DNA from: an uncultured Solobacterium sp.
Lineage (GTDB): Bacteria > Bacillota_I > Bacilli_A > Erysipelotrichales > Erysipelotrichaceae
DNA: 9,773 nucleotides
Assembly: GCA_900547815.1 (NCBI GenBank)
Contig: URHY01000072.1
Location: 1-9,773, forward strand
Direction of reading: 5' to 3'
This document shows, in pieces, positions 1-9,327 of this stretch; the first letter of the stretch is position 1; each line of letters opens with the position of its first letter. Made by a program: the position numbers and the translations under genes. Below the pieces are notes generated by a model. It was not told the DNA's origin. It ran no database searches and saw only the letters and a program-made list of their open reading frames with translations.

Positions 1-63
1 CAACTATTCATTTAAAAATTCAATTGTAGTTATACATTTTTTACAAAGTTAAGGTTCTTATAG

Positions 64-119
64 AAAAACGAATTTTGTCTTAATTCGTAAATTCACGGAT
101 TATCTTCAATCGTTTTTTT
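64..119 (+). other. Leader inverted repeats upstream of atpB with a T7 run
   Basis: ACGAATT (68-74) and AATTCGT (82-88) form a perfect 7-bp stem with a 7-base loop. AAAAACGA (64-71) is also perfectly complementary to TCGTTTTT (110-117), so the two pairings are mutually exclusive. A smaller GATT/AATC hairpin (98-101 with 108-111) lies one base before a run of seven T (113-119). This could be the weak terminator of an upstream gene, an attenuator-like leader, or chance in AT-rich DNA. No open frame longer than about 17 codons enters from the left edge; the longest stops at 50-52. Confidence 0.3.
75..103 (+). promoter_or_regulatory. Weak sigma-A-type promoter candidate for the atp operon
   Basis: TTGTCT (75-80) and GATTAT (98-103) are separated by 17 bases and each match four of six bases of the -35 and -10 consensus. 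A start near base 110 would leave about 30 bases of leader before atpB. The -35 box falls inside the loop of an inverted repeat, and the operon could equally be transcribed from further upstream, for example from an atpI-like gene outside the window. Confidence 0.25.
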
Positions 120-140
120 ATTGTTTTGAAAGGAGGAGCT

Positions 141-824
141 ATGGAAGAGTTCACAAAAGAACTACTCGACCAGTTAAACGTCGACACCGCGTTTACTATC
201 GGTCCCTTTGCGATTAGTGAATCCGTTGTCATCACATGGGTTGTCATGGCTATACTTGTCTTACTTTCTGCTTGGTTAACACAAGGACTCAAAGTTCATG
301 ATCCAGGTAAAAAACAAATTGTAGCCGAAAGCATTGTGTTGTGGTTAGACAAATTCACAATATCTATGCTTGGTGAAAATGCCAAAGAATATAGTACATA
401 CATTTCAACCATCCTATTATATATAGGTCTTGCGAACATCATTGGCATATTCGGTATGAAACCCCCAATCAAAGATATGAATGTCACAATCGCATTAGCA
501 CTTATGAGTATTATCTTAATCGAAATCAGTGGAATACGTGCAAAAGGAATGAAGGGTTGGATAAAAAGTTTTTCACAACCCGTCGCCGTCGTTACACCAA
601 TCAATATTCTCGAGGTCTTTACACGTCCCTTATCGCTATGTATGCGTCTATTTGGTAATGTCATTGGTGCCTTCGTCATTATGGAAATGATTAAAATGGT
701 CGTTCCCGTCTTTATACCTACTGTATTTAGCTTGTACTTTGATTTCTTTGATGGATTCATTCAAGCTTATGTATTCGTCTTTTTAACATCACTATTTATC
801 GCAGAAGCGACAGAAACAGAATAA
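141..824 (+). CDS. atpB: F1Fo ATP synthase subunit a
   Basis: This is the Fo stator subunit that forms the two ion half-channels beside the c-ring. The ATG at 141 is chosen because AAAGGAGG (129-136) lies just before it. A TTG at 126 is in frame, but the ribosome site would then be inside the gene. The product is 227 residues, normal for the short Firmicutes form, with several hydrophobic membrane segments. The family signature RPLSLCMRLFGN lies near residues 162-173, and its second arginine, R169, corresponds to the essential channel arginine (R210 in E. coli). The end, FIAEATETE, is also typical. It is the first gene of the operon in the window, and atpE starts 17 bases after its stop. The family assignment is certain. 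Confidence 0.97.
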   Translation: MEEFTKELLDQLNVDTAFTIGPFAISESVVITWVVMAILVLLSAWLTQGLKVHDPGKKQIVAESIVLWLDKFTISMLGENAKEYSTYISTILLYIGLANIIGIFGMKPPIKDMNVTIALALMSIILIEISGIRAKGMKGWIKSFSQPVAVVTPINILEVFTRPLSLCMRLFGNVIGAFVIMEMIKMVVPVFIPTVFSLYFDFFDGFIQAYVFVFLTSLFIAEATETE

Positions 825-841
825 TTTAGGAGGAAATGAAA

Positions 842-1063
842 ATGAGTTTAACAGCAATCGGAGTTGGAATGGCAGCACTTGCCGTTATTGGTGGAGGATT
901 AGGTATTGGTTTTGCGACAAGCAGTGCCGTAAAAGCCATTGCCCAACAACCAGAAGCTCACGGGAAAATTCGTAGTACCTTATTAATTGGTGCGGCTTTA
1001 GCTGAAGCAACTGCTATCTACGGATTTGTATTAGGTATCTTAATCATTTTAATGGTGAAATAG
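842..1063 (+). CDS. atpE: F1Fo ATP synthase subunit c (proteolipid ring)
   Basis: This 73-residue, two-helix hairpin forms the rotor ring. The start at 842 is preferred over the in-frame ATG at 836, because AGGAGG (828-833) is 8 bases from 842 but only 2 from 836. The first helix has the glycine-rich packing stretch (IGGGLGIGFATSS, residues 17-29). The second helix carries the ion-binding glutamate E55 in LAEATAIY. Compared with sodium-type rings such as Ilyobacter, the first-helix glutamine is isoleucine and the serine after the glutamate is alanine, while the threonine and tyrosine remain. This points to proton coupling. In the polar loop the usual Arg-Gln-Pro reads Gln-Gln-Pro (35-37), which is unusual for a residue family work describes as important at the rotor-stalk contact. 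Confidence 0.97.
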   Translation: MSLTAIGVGMAALAVIGGGLGIGFATSSAVKAIAQQPEAHGKIRSTLLIGAALAEATAIYGFVLGILIILMVK

Positions 1064-1075
1064 GTGGGATAATCT

Positions 1076-1540
1076 ATGTTAAGAATTGATTCCAATATTC
1101 TTTGGACAATCATCAATCTACTTATTTTATATGCACTGATGAAGCATTTTCTATTTCAGCCAGTACATGACATTCTTGAAAAGAGAAAACAAGAAATAGA
1201 ATCTGATTTTGCCTTGGCAAATCAACAAAAACAAGAAGCTCTAGAATCAAAAAATAAAGCTAATCAACAGCTTGAAAATATGCAGACAATTTGTGATGGC
1301 ATGCTAGCGGATGCAAAAGAACAAGCAAGTCTTGAATATGAACAAATTATTGCGGATGCAAACAAAAAATCCGATGAAATGATTGAACAGGCACGCATCA
1401 AAACGATTGAAGTGGCAAATGAGGAAAAGGCAAAAGCTAAATCTGAAATTGCGGATTTAATCAATAAAGCGGCTGATAAAATCACAAATACAAAGAGCGA
1501 TGAAAAACTATATGATGATTTTTTAAAGGAAATGAAATAA
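1076..1540 (+). CDS. atpF: F1Fo ATP synthase subunit b (peripheral stalk)
   Basis: The product of 154 residues has one N-terminal membrane helix (about 8-30, ILWTIINLLILYALMKHFLF). A long charged helix rich in Lys, Glu, Ala and Gln follows, predicted to pair with a second b as the stator stalk. The start is supported by AGGTGGG (1062-1068), which overlaps the atpE stop. The C-terminal segment (SEIADLINKAADKI and the following LYDDFLKEM) resembles the part of b that normally binds the delta C-terminal domain, and its length is close to the family norm. The stalk therefore appears able to recognise delta even though there is no free delta gene. The next gene starts at the base after its stop. 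Confidence 0.95.
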   Translation: MLRIDSNILWTIINLLILYALMKHFLFQPVHDILEKRKQEIESDFALANQQKQEALESKNKANQQLENMQTICDGMLADAKEQASLEYEQIIADANKKSDEMIEQARIKTIEVANEEKAKAKSEIADLINKAADKITNTKSDEKLYDDFLKEMK

Positions 1541-3282
1541 ATGAACAACGAAAATTTAAATGCAACCTTGCGCTGCGTAACCCGACCAAGTTTAGCGCAA
1601 GAAGAAAAAATAAAGACATTCCTTAAAAATAAATACCAAGCCCAAAACATAACACTCAACATCTTAATTGATCCAAGTGTACGCGGAGGCTTTATTCTAA
1701 GCGCAAACAACGATGAATACGATTGGTCTACACGTTCTCGTCAACAACAGCTTCAAGAACAAATTCAAGCTGCCAGGGATAAAGCCATTCAAATGAAAAA
1801 GGATGGAACACTTATGTCCATCTTAAAAGAGGCAATCGAACAATTTGAAGCCACTTCCCAAGAAAATGAAGTTGGCTATGTCGAAACAATTGGAGATGGT
1901 ATCGCAACCATTTCAGGACTAGATCATGCGATGTATGGTGAAGTTGTTGTTTTTGAGAATGGTACAAAAGGAATGGTTCTCGATATCACAACCGAAAACA
2001 TTGGTGTTATTCTATTTGACACAGAAGGTACTATTGGTCAAGGTACAAAGGTTTCTCGTACAAAAAAACAAGCAGGTATGCCAGTCAGCTCTAATTTTCT
2101 AGGCCGTGTCGTAAATCCACTTGGAAATCCAATTGATGGACTTGGTCCTATTGAAGCTACTGAAATGCGCCCTATCGAAGAACCAGCTCCAAGCATTATT
2201 GACCGTAAACCTGTCACAACCCCTATGGAAACAGGCATTCTATCCATTGACTCTATGTTTCCTATTGGAAGAGGACAGCGTGAATTGATCATTGGTGATC
2301 GTCAAACAGGTAAAACTTCAATCGCATTAGATACTATACTAAATCAAAAAGGAAAAGATTGTATTTGTATTTATGTTTCTATTGCTCAAAAGGCAAGTAC
2401 AGTTGCTAACCTAGTCAATACATTAAAGAAGAATGATGCGATGGACTATACAGTAATTGTAAACTCTACAGCTGCCGATTCGGCCAGCCTACAATATATT
2501 GCCCCTTATTCTGCGACTTCTCTAGCTGAATACTTTATGCATCAAGGCAAAGACGTACTGATTGTCTATGATGATTTAAGCAAACATGCTGTTGCCTATC
2601 GTACGATTTCCTTATTGCTAGGAAGATCTCCAGGACGTGAAGCCTATCCAGGTGATGTATTCTATTTACATTCTAGACTACTAGAACGTTCTTCTAGATT
2701 AAATTCAGGAGGATCCATCACAGCTCTTCCAATTATTGAAACTCAAGATGGAGACGTAAGTGCGTATATTCCAACCAATGTTATTTCAATTACAGATGGA
2801 CAAATCTTCTTAGAAAGTGATTTATTCTTTGAAGGACAAAGACCTGCTGTTAATGTTGGATTATCTGTTAGCCGTGTTGGTGGTGCAGCTCAAACTAAAG
2901 CCATGAAAAAGGCATCTGGTTCTTTACGTATCAACTTAGCTCAATACCGTGAAATGAAGGAGTTTACACAATTTGCCTCTGATTTAGATGATGCGACAAA
3001 ACGACAACTTCAACACGGACAAGTACTTATGGAACTTTTGAAACAACCTTTAAACCACCCTATGTCACATGCAGACATGGTTATTGTACTCGTTGTTGCA
3101 GATGCAGGAATTTTAGATGATTTGGATCCAAAACAAGTCAAAAAAGAAGAAACAAAATTACTCGATTGGTTTAACGAAAATCATAGTGAAATCAGTCGTG
3201 AAATCAACACAACTAAAAAACTGGATGACAATTTAAAGACAAGAATCATTACACTAGCCAAACAATGTAGAGGACAAGAATA

Positions 3283-3283
<1 letters not shown>
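1541..3283 (+). CDS. atpA: Fusion: delta C-terminal domain + ATP synthase subunit alpha
   Basis: The product is 580 residues, against about 500-513 for ordinary alpha. Residues about 7-73 match the C-terminal domain of delta (AtpH): a VTRPSL strand, the core DPSVRGGF (44-51), and YDWSTRSRQQQLQ (60-72), equivalent to DSSVRGRLERL in E. coli delta. A helical linker (about 74-91) leads to M92, where a normal alpha begins (MSILKEAIEQFE, then VGYVETIGDGIATISGL). Alpha is intact: Walker A GDRQTGKT (252-259), Walker B ending D344/D345, the RPAVNVGLSVSR signature and the arginine finger R445. The start at 1541 has AAAGGA (1525-1530) ten bases upstream. The roughly 105-residue delta N-terminal domain is absent, and atpF ends at 1540, so there is no room for it. 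The alpha assignment is certain. The delta assignment is strong from motif order and from its position where atpH normally sits. Confidence 0.95.
1796..1816 (+). promoter_or_regulatory. Possible internal ribosome binding site and start for free alpha
   Basis: AAAAAGGA (1796-1803) precedes an in-frame ATG at 1814 by 10 bases, the same spacing as the AAAGGA used for the main start at 1541. Translation from 1814 would give a 489-residue protein beginning MSILKEAIEQFE, which aligns with the normal start of bacterial alpha subunits. It may be the old atpA ribosome site retained after fusion. A-rich coding sequence can mimic such a site by chance, so use of this start is an inference. Confidence 0.4.
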
Positions 3284-5579
<2,296 letters not shown>

Positions 5580-5581
5580 AT

Positions 5582-5992
5582 ATGGAACTCTTTGATTTAA
5601 AAATCATGGCCAGTGATCACGTGTTTTATAATGGTAAAGCACAAGTATTAACGATACACACACCCAATGGAAGTAAACAATTTCTTGCACATCATGCCAA
5701 GACAATCTATGCGATAACGCCTGGGCTTTTAAAAATCCGAAAAGAAGATAATTCCGAGATTGAAGTTGTTAGCGGATTAGGATCCATGATCTTTTCAAAC
5801 AACCAAGCCGAAGTTTTAGTTGATACATGTGAAACACAAGAAGAACTAGACGCAAGAAGAGCCAAAGAATCTTTAGAACGTGCTAAAGAAAGAATGAGAC
5901 AAAAACAATCCATTCGTGAATATTATATGTCACAAGCCAGTATGGCAAGAGCCTTAGCTCGTTTACAATTTAAAGATAAACACATTAATTAA
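5582..5992 (+). CDS. atpC: F1Fo ATP synthase subunit epsilon
   Basis: The 136-residue product has the N-terminal beta sandwich followed by the two-helix C-terminal domain that can inhibit ATP hydrolysis. The residues known to bind ATP in thermophilic Bacillus epsilon can all be aligned with a shift of one: E84, L89, D90, R93, A94, R100, R123 and R127, including the I/LDxxRA motif as LDARRA. Epsilon is therefore probably an ATP-responsive regulator. The beta sandwich is divergent: the usual GxIGILPNHAP stretch reads GSKQFLAHHAKTI (30-42). The start is 2 bases after the beta stop and has only a weak purine-rich site (AAAGAAG, 5568-5574), suggesting translational coupling to atpD. It is the last gene of the operon. 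Confidence 0.93.
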   Translation: MELFDLKIMASDHVFYNGKAQVLTIHTPNGSKQFLAHHAKTIYAITPGLLKIRKEDNSEIEVVSGLGSMIFSNNQAEVLVDTCETQEELDARRAKESLERAKERMRQKQSIREYYMSQASMARALARLQFKDKHIN

Positions 5993-6000
5993 TAAACATT

Positions 6001-6041
6001 AAAAAAAGCCCATACCTTTCATGAAGATATAGGCTTTTTTT
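6001..6041. terminator. Bidirectional intrinsic terminator after atpC
   Basis: AAAAAAAGCC (6001-6010) and GGCTTTTTTT (6032-6041) pair perfectly over 10 bp. ATA/TAT (6012-6014 with 6028-6030) and CTT/AAG (6016-6018 with 6024-6026) extend the stem around C-A mismatches. The flanking A and T tracts make it functional in both directions. It ends the atp operon 8 bases after the atpC stop and could also stop leftward transcription from the ABC transporter genes. Confidence 0.88.
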
Positions 6042-6063
6042 CCTTTATATAAAGATCTTTTAC

Positions 6064-6112
6064 ATTTTTTCTGACCTTATTTCAGTAAAGTCACACACTT
6101 TTTCCGACCTCA
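6064..6112. repeat. Imperfect 16-bp direct repeat, 33-bp period
   Basis: ATTTTTTCTGACCTTA (6064-6079) and ACTTTTTCCGACCTCA (6097-6112) agree at 13 of 16 positions, and all three differences are T/C changes. Between them, TGACCTTA (6072-6079) and TAAAGTCA (6086-6093) form an imperfect hairpin. The function is unknown; it could be a paired protein site or a worn insertion-sequence end. No transposase coding sequence is visible nearby. Confidence 0.4.
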
Positions 6113-6155
6113 CCCATGAATTACAGAAATATATAAACTAAAAATTCAATCAAAT

Positions 6156-6227
6156 AAAGAGATTTCTAGCTTAAAAGCTCTTTTTACATACAACATTTTA
6201 TTTTTAATTTATACTTTATTTAAAGTA
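6156..6227. repeat. Small AT-rich hairpins downstream of the permease gene
   Basis: AAAGAG (6156-6161) pairs with CTCTTT (6178-6183), and inside it AGCTT (6168-6172) pairs with AAGCT (6175-6179), followed on the + strand by a T run. A second element, TACTTTATTTAAAGTA (6212-6227), is a perfect 16-bp palindrome 33 bases beyond the permease stop. These may be weak 3' structures for the leftward ABC transcript, but none has a classic GC-rich stem plus U run on the minus strand. The rest of the 5993-6259 gap holds no gene. Confidence 0.35.
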
Positions 6228-6259
6228 AATACGATAAACAACTGTCGAAGAAAATTTAA

Positions 6260-8536
6260 TTATTCATTTGCCTTTAAACTTGAAACCATATCAATTGTTT
6301 TAATTTTTCTTGCCAATAACTTATTCATCACATATGAAACTAAAACAGTTCCTATAATTGCGTACACATAAGATATCCATTCTACAACAGCTGGAAAATC
6401 ATACGTATCATTTAATGCATTCGTATAAATATATGACAACATATAATAACCTAGTGGCAAGCCAATAATCATTCCCACCAACATGATCCATGTGTTTTGT
6501 TTGATAAAGATTTCTTTAATTTGTTTATCCTTAAAGCCTAACACCTTTAAAGTCGCAAACTGATATTGTTTTTCAGTAAAAGATAACACACCCAGGTTAT
6601 ATAAGATGACACAACCTAATAAGACCGCAAATACAATTAATAAAACCATCATCGATTTCATCGCTTCAAGCATACTCTCTACACCTTCTTGAATCGATTC
6701 AATACTACTAATCTTAGAAACACCATCTAATTTTTTAGCCTTCTTATTTGTATAAATAGAATCTGGACGATATGTATATCCTAATTTTTCAAAATATTTC
6801 TTTGACATTGTGAATTGTTGTGTTTGCGGATCCCGATTCAAGCCAATAACCTTACTTGTATGCCAAGAAGAATCTCCAGCCAAATGCCAAGTAACTTTGT
6901 CCCCTACTTGAATCCCATACTTTTCAGCTAGTTTTTCTGTTAAATAGATTCCATTTGAATGAATAGACATAACTTTTTCATCATGATCTGTTATATTCAA
7001 TTTATCTTTTCCATCCAATACAAGCATGGATCTTGTTTCTGTTTTACCATGGTTTTTGAATTCAATCGCAACACTTTTACTTGTGGCATCTCCATACAAG
7101 TGAGTTAAATGATCATATTGTTCTTTTGTATAATCACTATTTAAACTAATTTTATATTGATATGTATTGATTATTTTATATTCCCAATCCATATAAGATT
7201 CAATCGTATCCCACAAACCAAACGAACATACAAGTAACATTGTACATCCAATAATTCCAACACATGCTGCAATACTTCTTCCTTTATTGCGGGCTATATC
7301 TCGAATATTCCATCTTGTCGATAATTTACATTTATTAAATTTTACAGACCAATCCAAACTATTCTTTTTTACCTTTGGCACTTCTAGACGCAAAGCCTCA
7401 CTTGCCGTTTCCTTTAAAATCTTTCTTGAAGAAAAATATGTGACTAAAGAAATCAAAGCTACAACCAAAACTGCTGTTTGAATCACAACCGGCAACAATA
7501 CAGTATGGATATTTGGCATTTCAAAATAGCTTGCCTCCATATCAATAAAGAATTGACCAATTGTTAGATATCCAACCACAACACCTAAAACAGCCGCAAT
7601 CAAGCTAATCATAAAGCCAAATCCAATATAATGGATATAAATTTTTCGATTTTTAAATCCAAGTGCTTTTAAGGTACCAATCTGCACTCTTTGTTGACGA
7701 ACAAAACGATTCATAGTACTCATTACACTCAATATCGCAATCATTAAAAACAATCCCGTAAATACAGGTGCATAAGTTTGACCTTCTTCTACTTCCGCTT
7801 GGTAACCTGCATATGAAAAAGAAGCATCTCGATCAGTTACAGATAAAAAATCAAAATTCTTTTGAATCGCTTTTTTTACTGATGACACATTATTTTTCTT
7901 ATCCACATCCACATAAGCCTTATTATATGTAACATCCACATTCATTGCGTCTTGAAAAGTATCAGCCGACATATATATAAAGCCATAATTTTTATGTGTT
8001 GGAAATATTTCTGTAGAATCTTTCACAAAATATACATGATCCGGTGTATTCACTAAACCATTTACTTTTAATTGCAAGATTTTACCAGAAACATCCAACT
8101 TTAAAGTATCTCCCACATGGATATTTAAATATTCTGCCAAATAACTATCAAACCACACCCCTTTTTTATTTGATGCATATTTTTCCCCTTTAACAACATA
8201 CATTTTAGAAATGGTATTCTCTTCCAAAACATTTGTTTCTAAAGTTACATCTTTATACCCCTTTAATTTTGAATTTAAAACCAATGCTCGATTTACATCA
8301 CGAACATGATCTATAGATTTTAATCGTTCTAAATCCGAATCTGAAATATTAGTATTTGTGATCCATAGATCCTGTAAATTATATTCTTTATAATACGCTT
8401 TAGCACTTTCGTTCATGCCGTCCATATATCCATGGATACCACTAAATGCCAACATTCCAATAAACACCATCAGAAAAATTGTAAAGAATTGTCCCTTATA
8501 ATGCCAAAGATCACGATATAGTTTTCTTCTCAACAT
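6260..8536 (-). CDS. ABC transporter permease, two-module FtsX/MacB type
   Basis: The 758-residue membrane protein is built from two similar halves. Each has one N-terminal membrane helix (about 14-34 and 420-442), a large extracytoplasmic domain (about 35-255 and 443-625), then three membrane helices (about 257-277, 307-330, 347-368; and 627-650, 683-704, 720-742). Each half has the FtsX-type cytoplasmic motif TLKALGFKNRKI (288-299) or TLKVLGFKDKQI (662-673), expected to contact the ATPase. The ATG at 8536 is chosen over the TTG at 8542 because GAGGTGA (8544-8550) is 7 bases from the ATG and only 1 from the TTG. It overlaps the ATPase stop as TAATG. The family moves lipids, lipoproteins, peptides or drugs by mechanotransmission; the substrate here cannot be told from sequence. 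Confidence 0.93.
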   Translation of the reverse strand: MLRRKLYRDLWHYKGQFFTIFLMVFIGMLAFSGIHGYMDGMNESAKAYYKEYNLQDLWITNTNISDSDLERLKSIDHVRDVNRALVLNSKLKGYKDVTLETNVLEENTISKMYVVKGEKYASNKKGVWFDSYLAEYLNIHVGDTLKLDVSGKILQLKVNGLVNTPDHVYFVKDSTEIFPTHKNYGFIYMSADTFQDAMNVDVTYNKAYVDVDKKNNVSSVKKAIQKNFDFLSVTDRDASFSYAGYQAEVEEGQTYAPVFTGLFLMIAILSVMSTMNRFVRQQRVQIGTLKALGFKNRKIYIHYIGFGFMISLIAAVLGVVVGYLTIGQFFIDMEASYFEMPNIHTVLLPVVIQTAVLVVALISLVTYFSSRKILKETASEALRLEVPKVKKNSLDWSVKFNKCKLSTRWNIRDIARNKGRSIAACVGIIGCTMLLVCSFGLWDTIESYMDWEYKIINTYQYKISLNSDYTKEQYDHLTHLYGDATSKSVAIEFKNHGKTETRSMLVLDGKDKLNITDHDEKVMSIHSNGIYLTEKLAEKYGIQVGDKVTWHLAGDSSWHTSKVIGLNRDPQTQQFTMSKKYFEKLGYTYRPDSIYTNKKAKKLDGVSKISSIESIQEGVESMLEAMKSMMVLLIVFAVLLGCVILYNLGVLSFTEKQYQFATLKVLGFKDKQIKEIFIKQNTWIMLVGMIIGLPLGYYMLSYIYTNALNDTYDFPAVVEWISYVYAIIGTVLVSYVMNKLLARKIKTIDMVSSLKANE

Positions 8537-9234
8537 TACCAATTCACCTCATCTATATTTTTAGGTTGTGCATTCACAACATTCTCAATAATTTTTCCAT
8601 TCTTTAGACGAATCACACGATCTGCCACATCTGCAATCAATGCATTGTGCGTTACAATCACAACTGTATTTTCTTTTGTGCATTCACGTAATAACTTTAA
8701 TATCTCTACTCCCGTATTCGAATCCAAAGCCCCTGTAGGCTCATCACAAAGTAATAATTTTGGATTTTTCGCAATGGCACGCGCAATCGATACACGCTGC
8801 TGTTCCCCTCCACTTAATTGATTTGGAAACTTATTTTCTTGACCATTTAAACCTACCTTATTCAATATTTCAATGGAATCCTTTGCGTTTTTTACTACAT
8901 CACGAATCAAATCCACATTTTCCTTCACTGTCAGTGTCGGCAAAATATTATAAAACTGAAAAATAAACCCAATATTTTTAGCACGATAATCCGTTAATTC
9001 TTTTTCACTATACCCACTAATATCGAGCCCATCCATATATACTTTTCCATCAGTCACATGATCCATTCCACCCATAATATTTAAAAGTGTCGACTTACCC
9101 GCTCCACTTGGTCCTAAAATAACAACCATTTCATGTTGATCAATCGAAAAAGAAACATCATCCAATGCATAAAATGCCTTTTCTCCTAATTCATACTTTT
9201 TTGATACCCCATTAAATTCAATACATGTCTTCAT
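8536..9234 (-). CDS. ABC transporter ATP-binding protein, LolD/MacB type
   Basis: The 232-residue ATPase shows every ABC motif: Walker A GPSGAGKST (41-49), Q-loop Q93, signature LSGGEQQR (140-147), Walker B LLLCDEP with catalytic E165, D-loop ALD (169-171) and H-loop H196. It powers the permease encoded immediately downstream. The ATG at 9234 is preferred over the in-frame ATG at 9240, because AGGAGA (9241-9246) directly abuts 9240 but is 6 bases from 9234. It is first in a two-gene operon, and the four-half-site operator array lies 13-50 bases upstream of its start. This suggests induced rather than constitutive expression, as in many small drug- or peptide-responsive exporters. Confidence 0.96.
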   Translation of the reverse strand: MKTCIEFNGVSKKYELGEKAFYALDDVSFSIDQHEMVVILGPSGAGKSTLLNIMGGMDHVTDGKVYMDGLDISGYSEKELTDYRAKNIGFIFQFYNILPTLTVKENVDLIRDVVKNAKDSIEILNKVGLNGQENKFPNQLSGGEQQRVSIARAIAKNPKLLLCDEPTGALDSNTGVEILKLLRECTKENTVVIVTHNALIADVADRVIRLKNGKIIENVVNAQPKNIDEVNW

Positions 9235-9246
9235 AATCATTCTCCT

Positions 9247-9284
9247 GTTAGGTATATCTAACTTTACAGTTAGTATACTCTAAC
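9247..9284. promoter_or_regulatory. Operator array: four GTTAG/CTAAC half-sites at 11-bp period
   Basis: GTTAG (9247-9251), CTAAC (9258-9262), GTTAG (9269-9273) and CTAAC (9280-9284) all match perfectly, and each starts exactly 11 bases after the previous one. They form two GTTAG-N6-CTAAC palindromes whose centres are 22 bp apart. The arrangement fits cooperative binding of two dimers on one face of the helix, as for TetR-like or DtxR/MntR-like repressors. The family is an inference, and no regulator gene is in the window. Confidence 0.75.
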
Positions 9285-9300
9285 TATAAAGAAAATAAAA
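9272..9300 (-). promoter_or_regulatory. Candidate promoter of the ABC transporter operon
   Basis: Reading leftward, TATACT (9277-9272) is a good -10 box and sits inside the second operator palindrome. The matching -35 position (9300-9295) reads TTTTAT, which is poor, with a 17-base spacer. The AGTATACT octamer is itself palindromic, so a -10-like box exists on both strands. A repressor on the operator would cover this -10. Confidence 0.4.
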
Positions 9301-9327
9301 GAACAAGATTACTTCCATCTTTTTAGA

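Noticed and set aside
1..140. End of an atpI gene at the left edge
   Set aside because: Reading frames entering from the left stop within 52 bases, and the residues before those stops are too few and uncharacteristic to assign.
296..760. Minus-strand open frame of 154 codons across atpB
   Set aside because: It lies wholly inside atpB with no family resemblance; apparent hydrophobic stretches only mirror the membrane helices of atpB.
842..1063. Sodium-type c ring
   Set aside because: The first-helix glutamine and the serine after the ion-binding glutamate, both sodium ligands in Ilyobacter-type rings, are replaced by Ile and Ala. Threonine and tyrosine alone are not enough.
1264..1710. Minus-strand open frame of 148 codons across atpF and atpA
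   Set aside because: It is antisense to two well-recognised genes, rich in Ser, Phe and Ile as expected for reverse readings of A-rich coding DNA, and has no recognisable motif.
1541..1813. The long alpha N-terminus as a wrong start call or non-coding 5' extension
   Set aside because: The segment has its own ribosome site, no stop codon over 91 codons and a recognisable delta domain in the correct operon position, so it is real coding sequence rather than an overextended frame.
6260..9234. BceAB-type antimicrobial peptide resistance transporter
   Set aside because: The permease has two extracytoplasmic domains and about eight membrane helices in tandem modules, not the ten-helix, single-large-loop BceB layout, and no BceRS-like two-component genes are adjacent.
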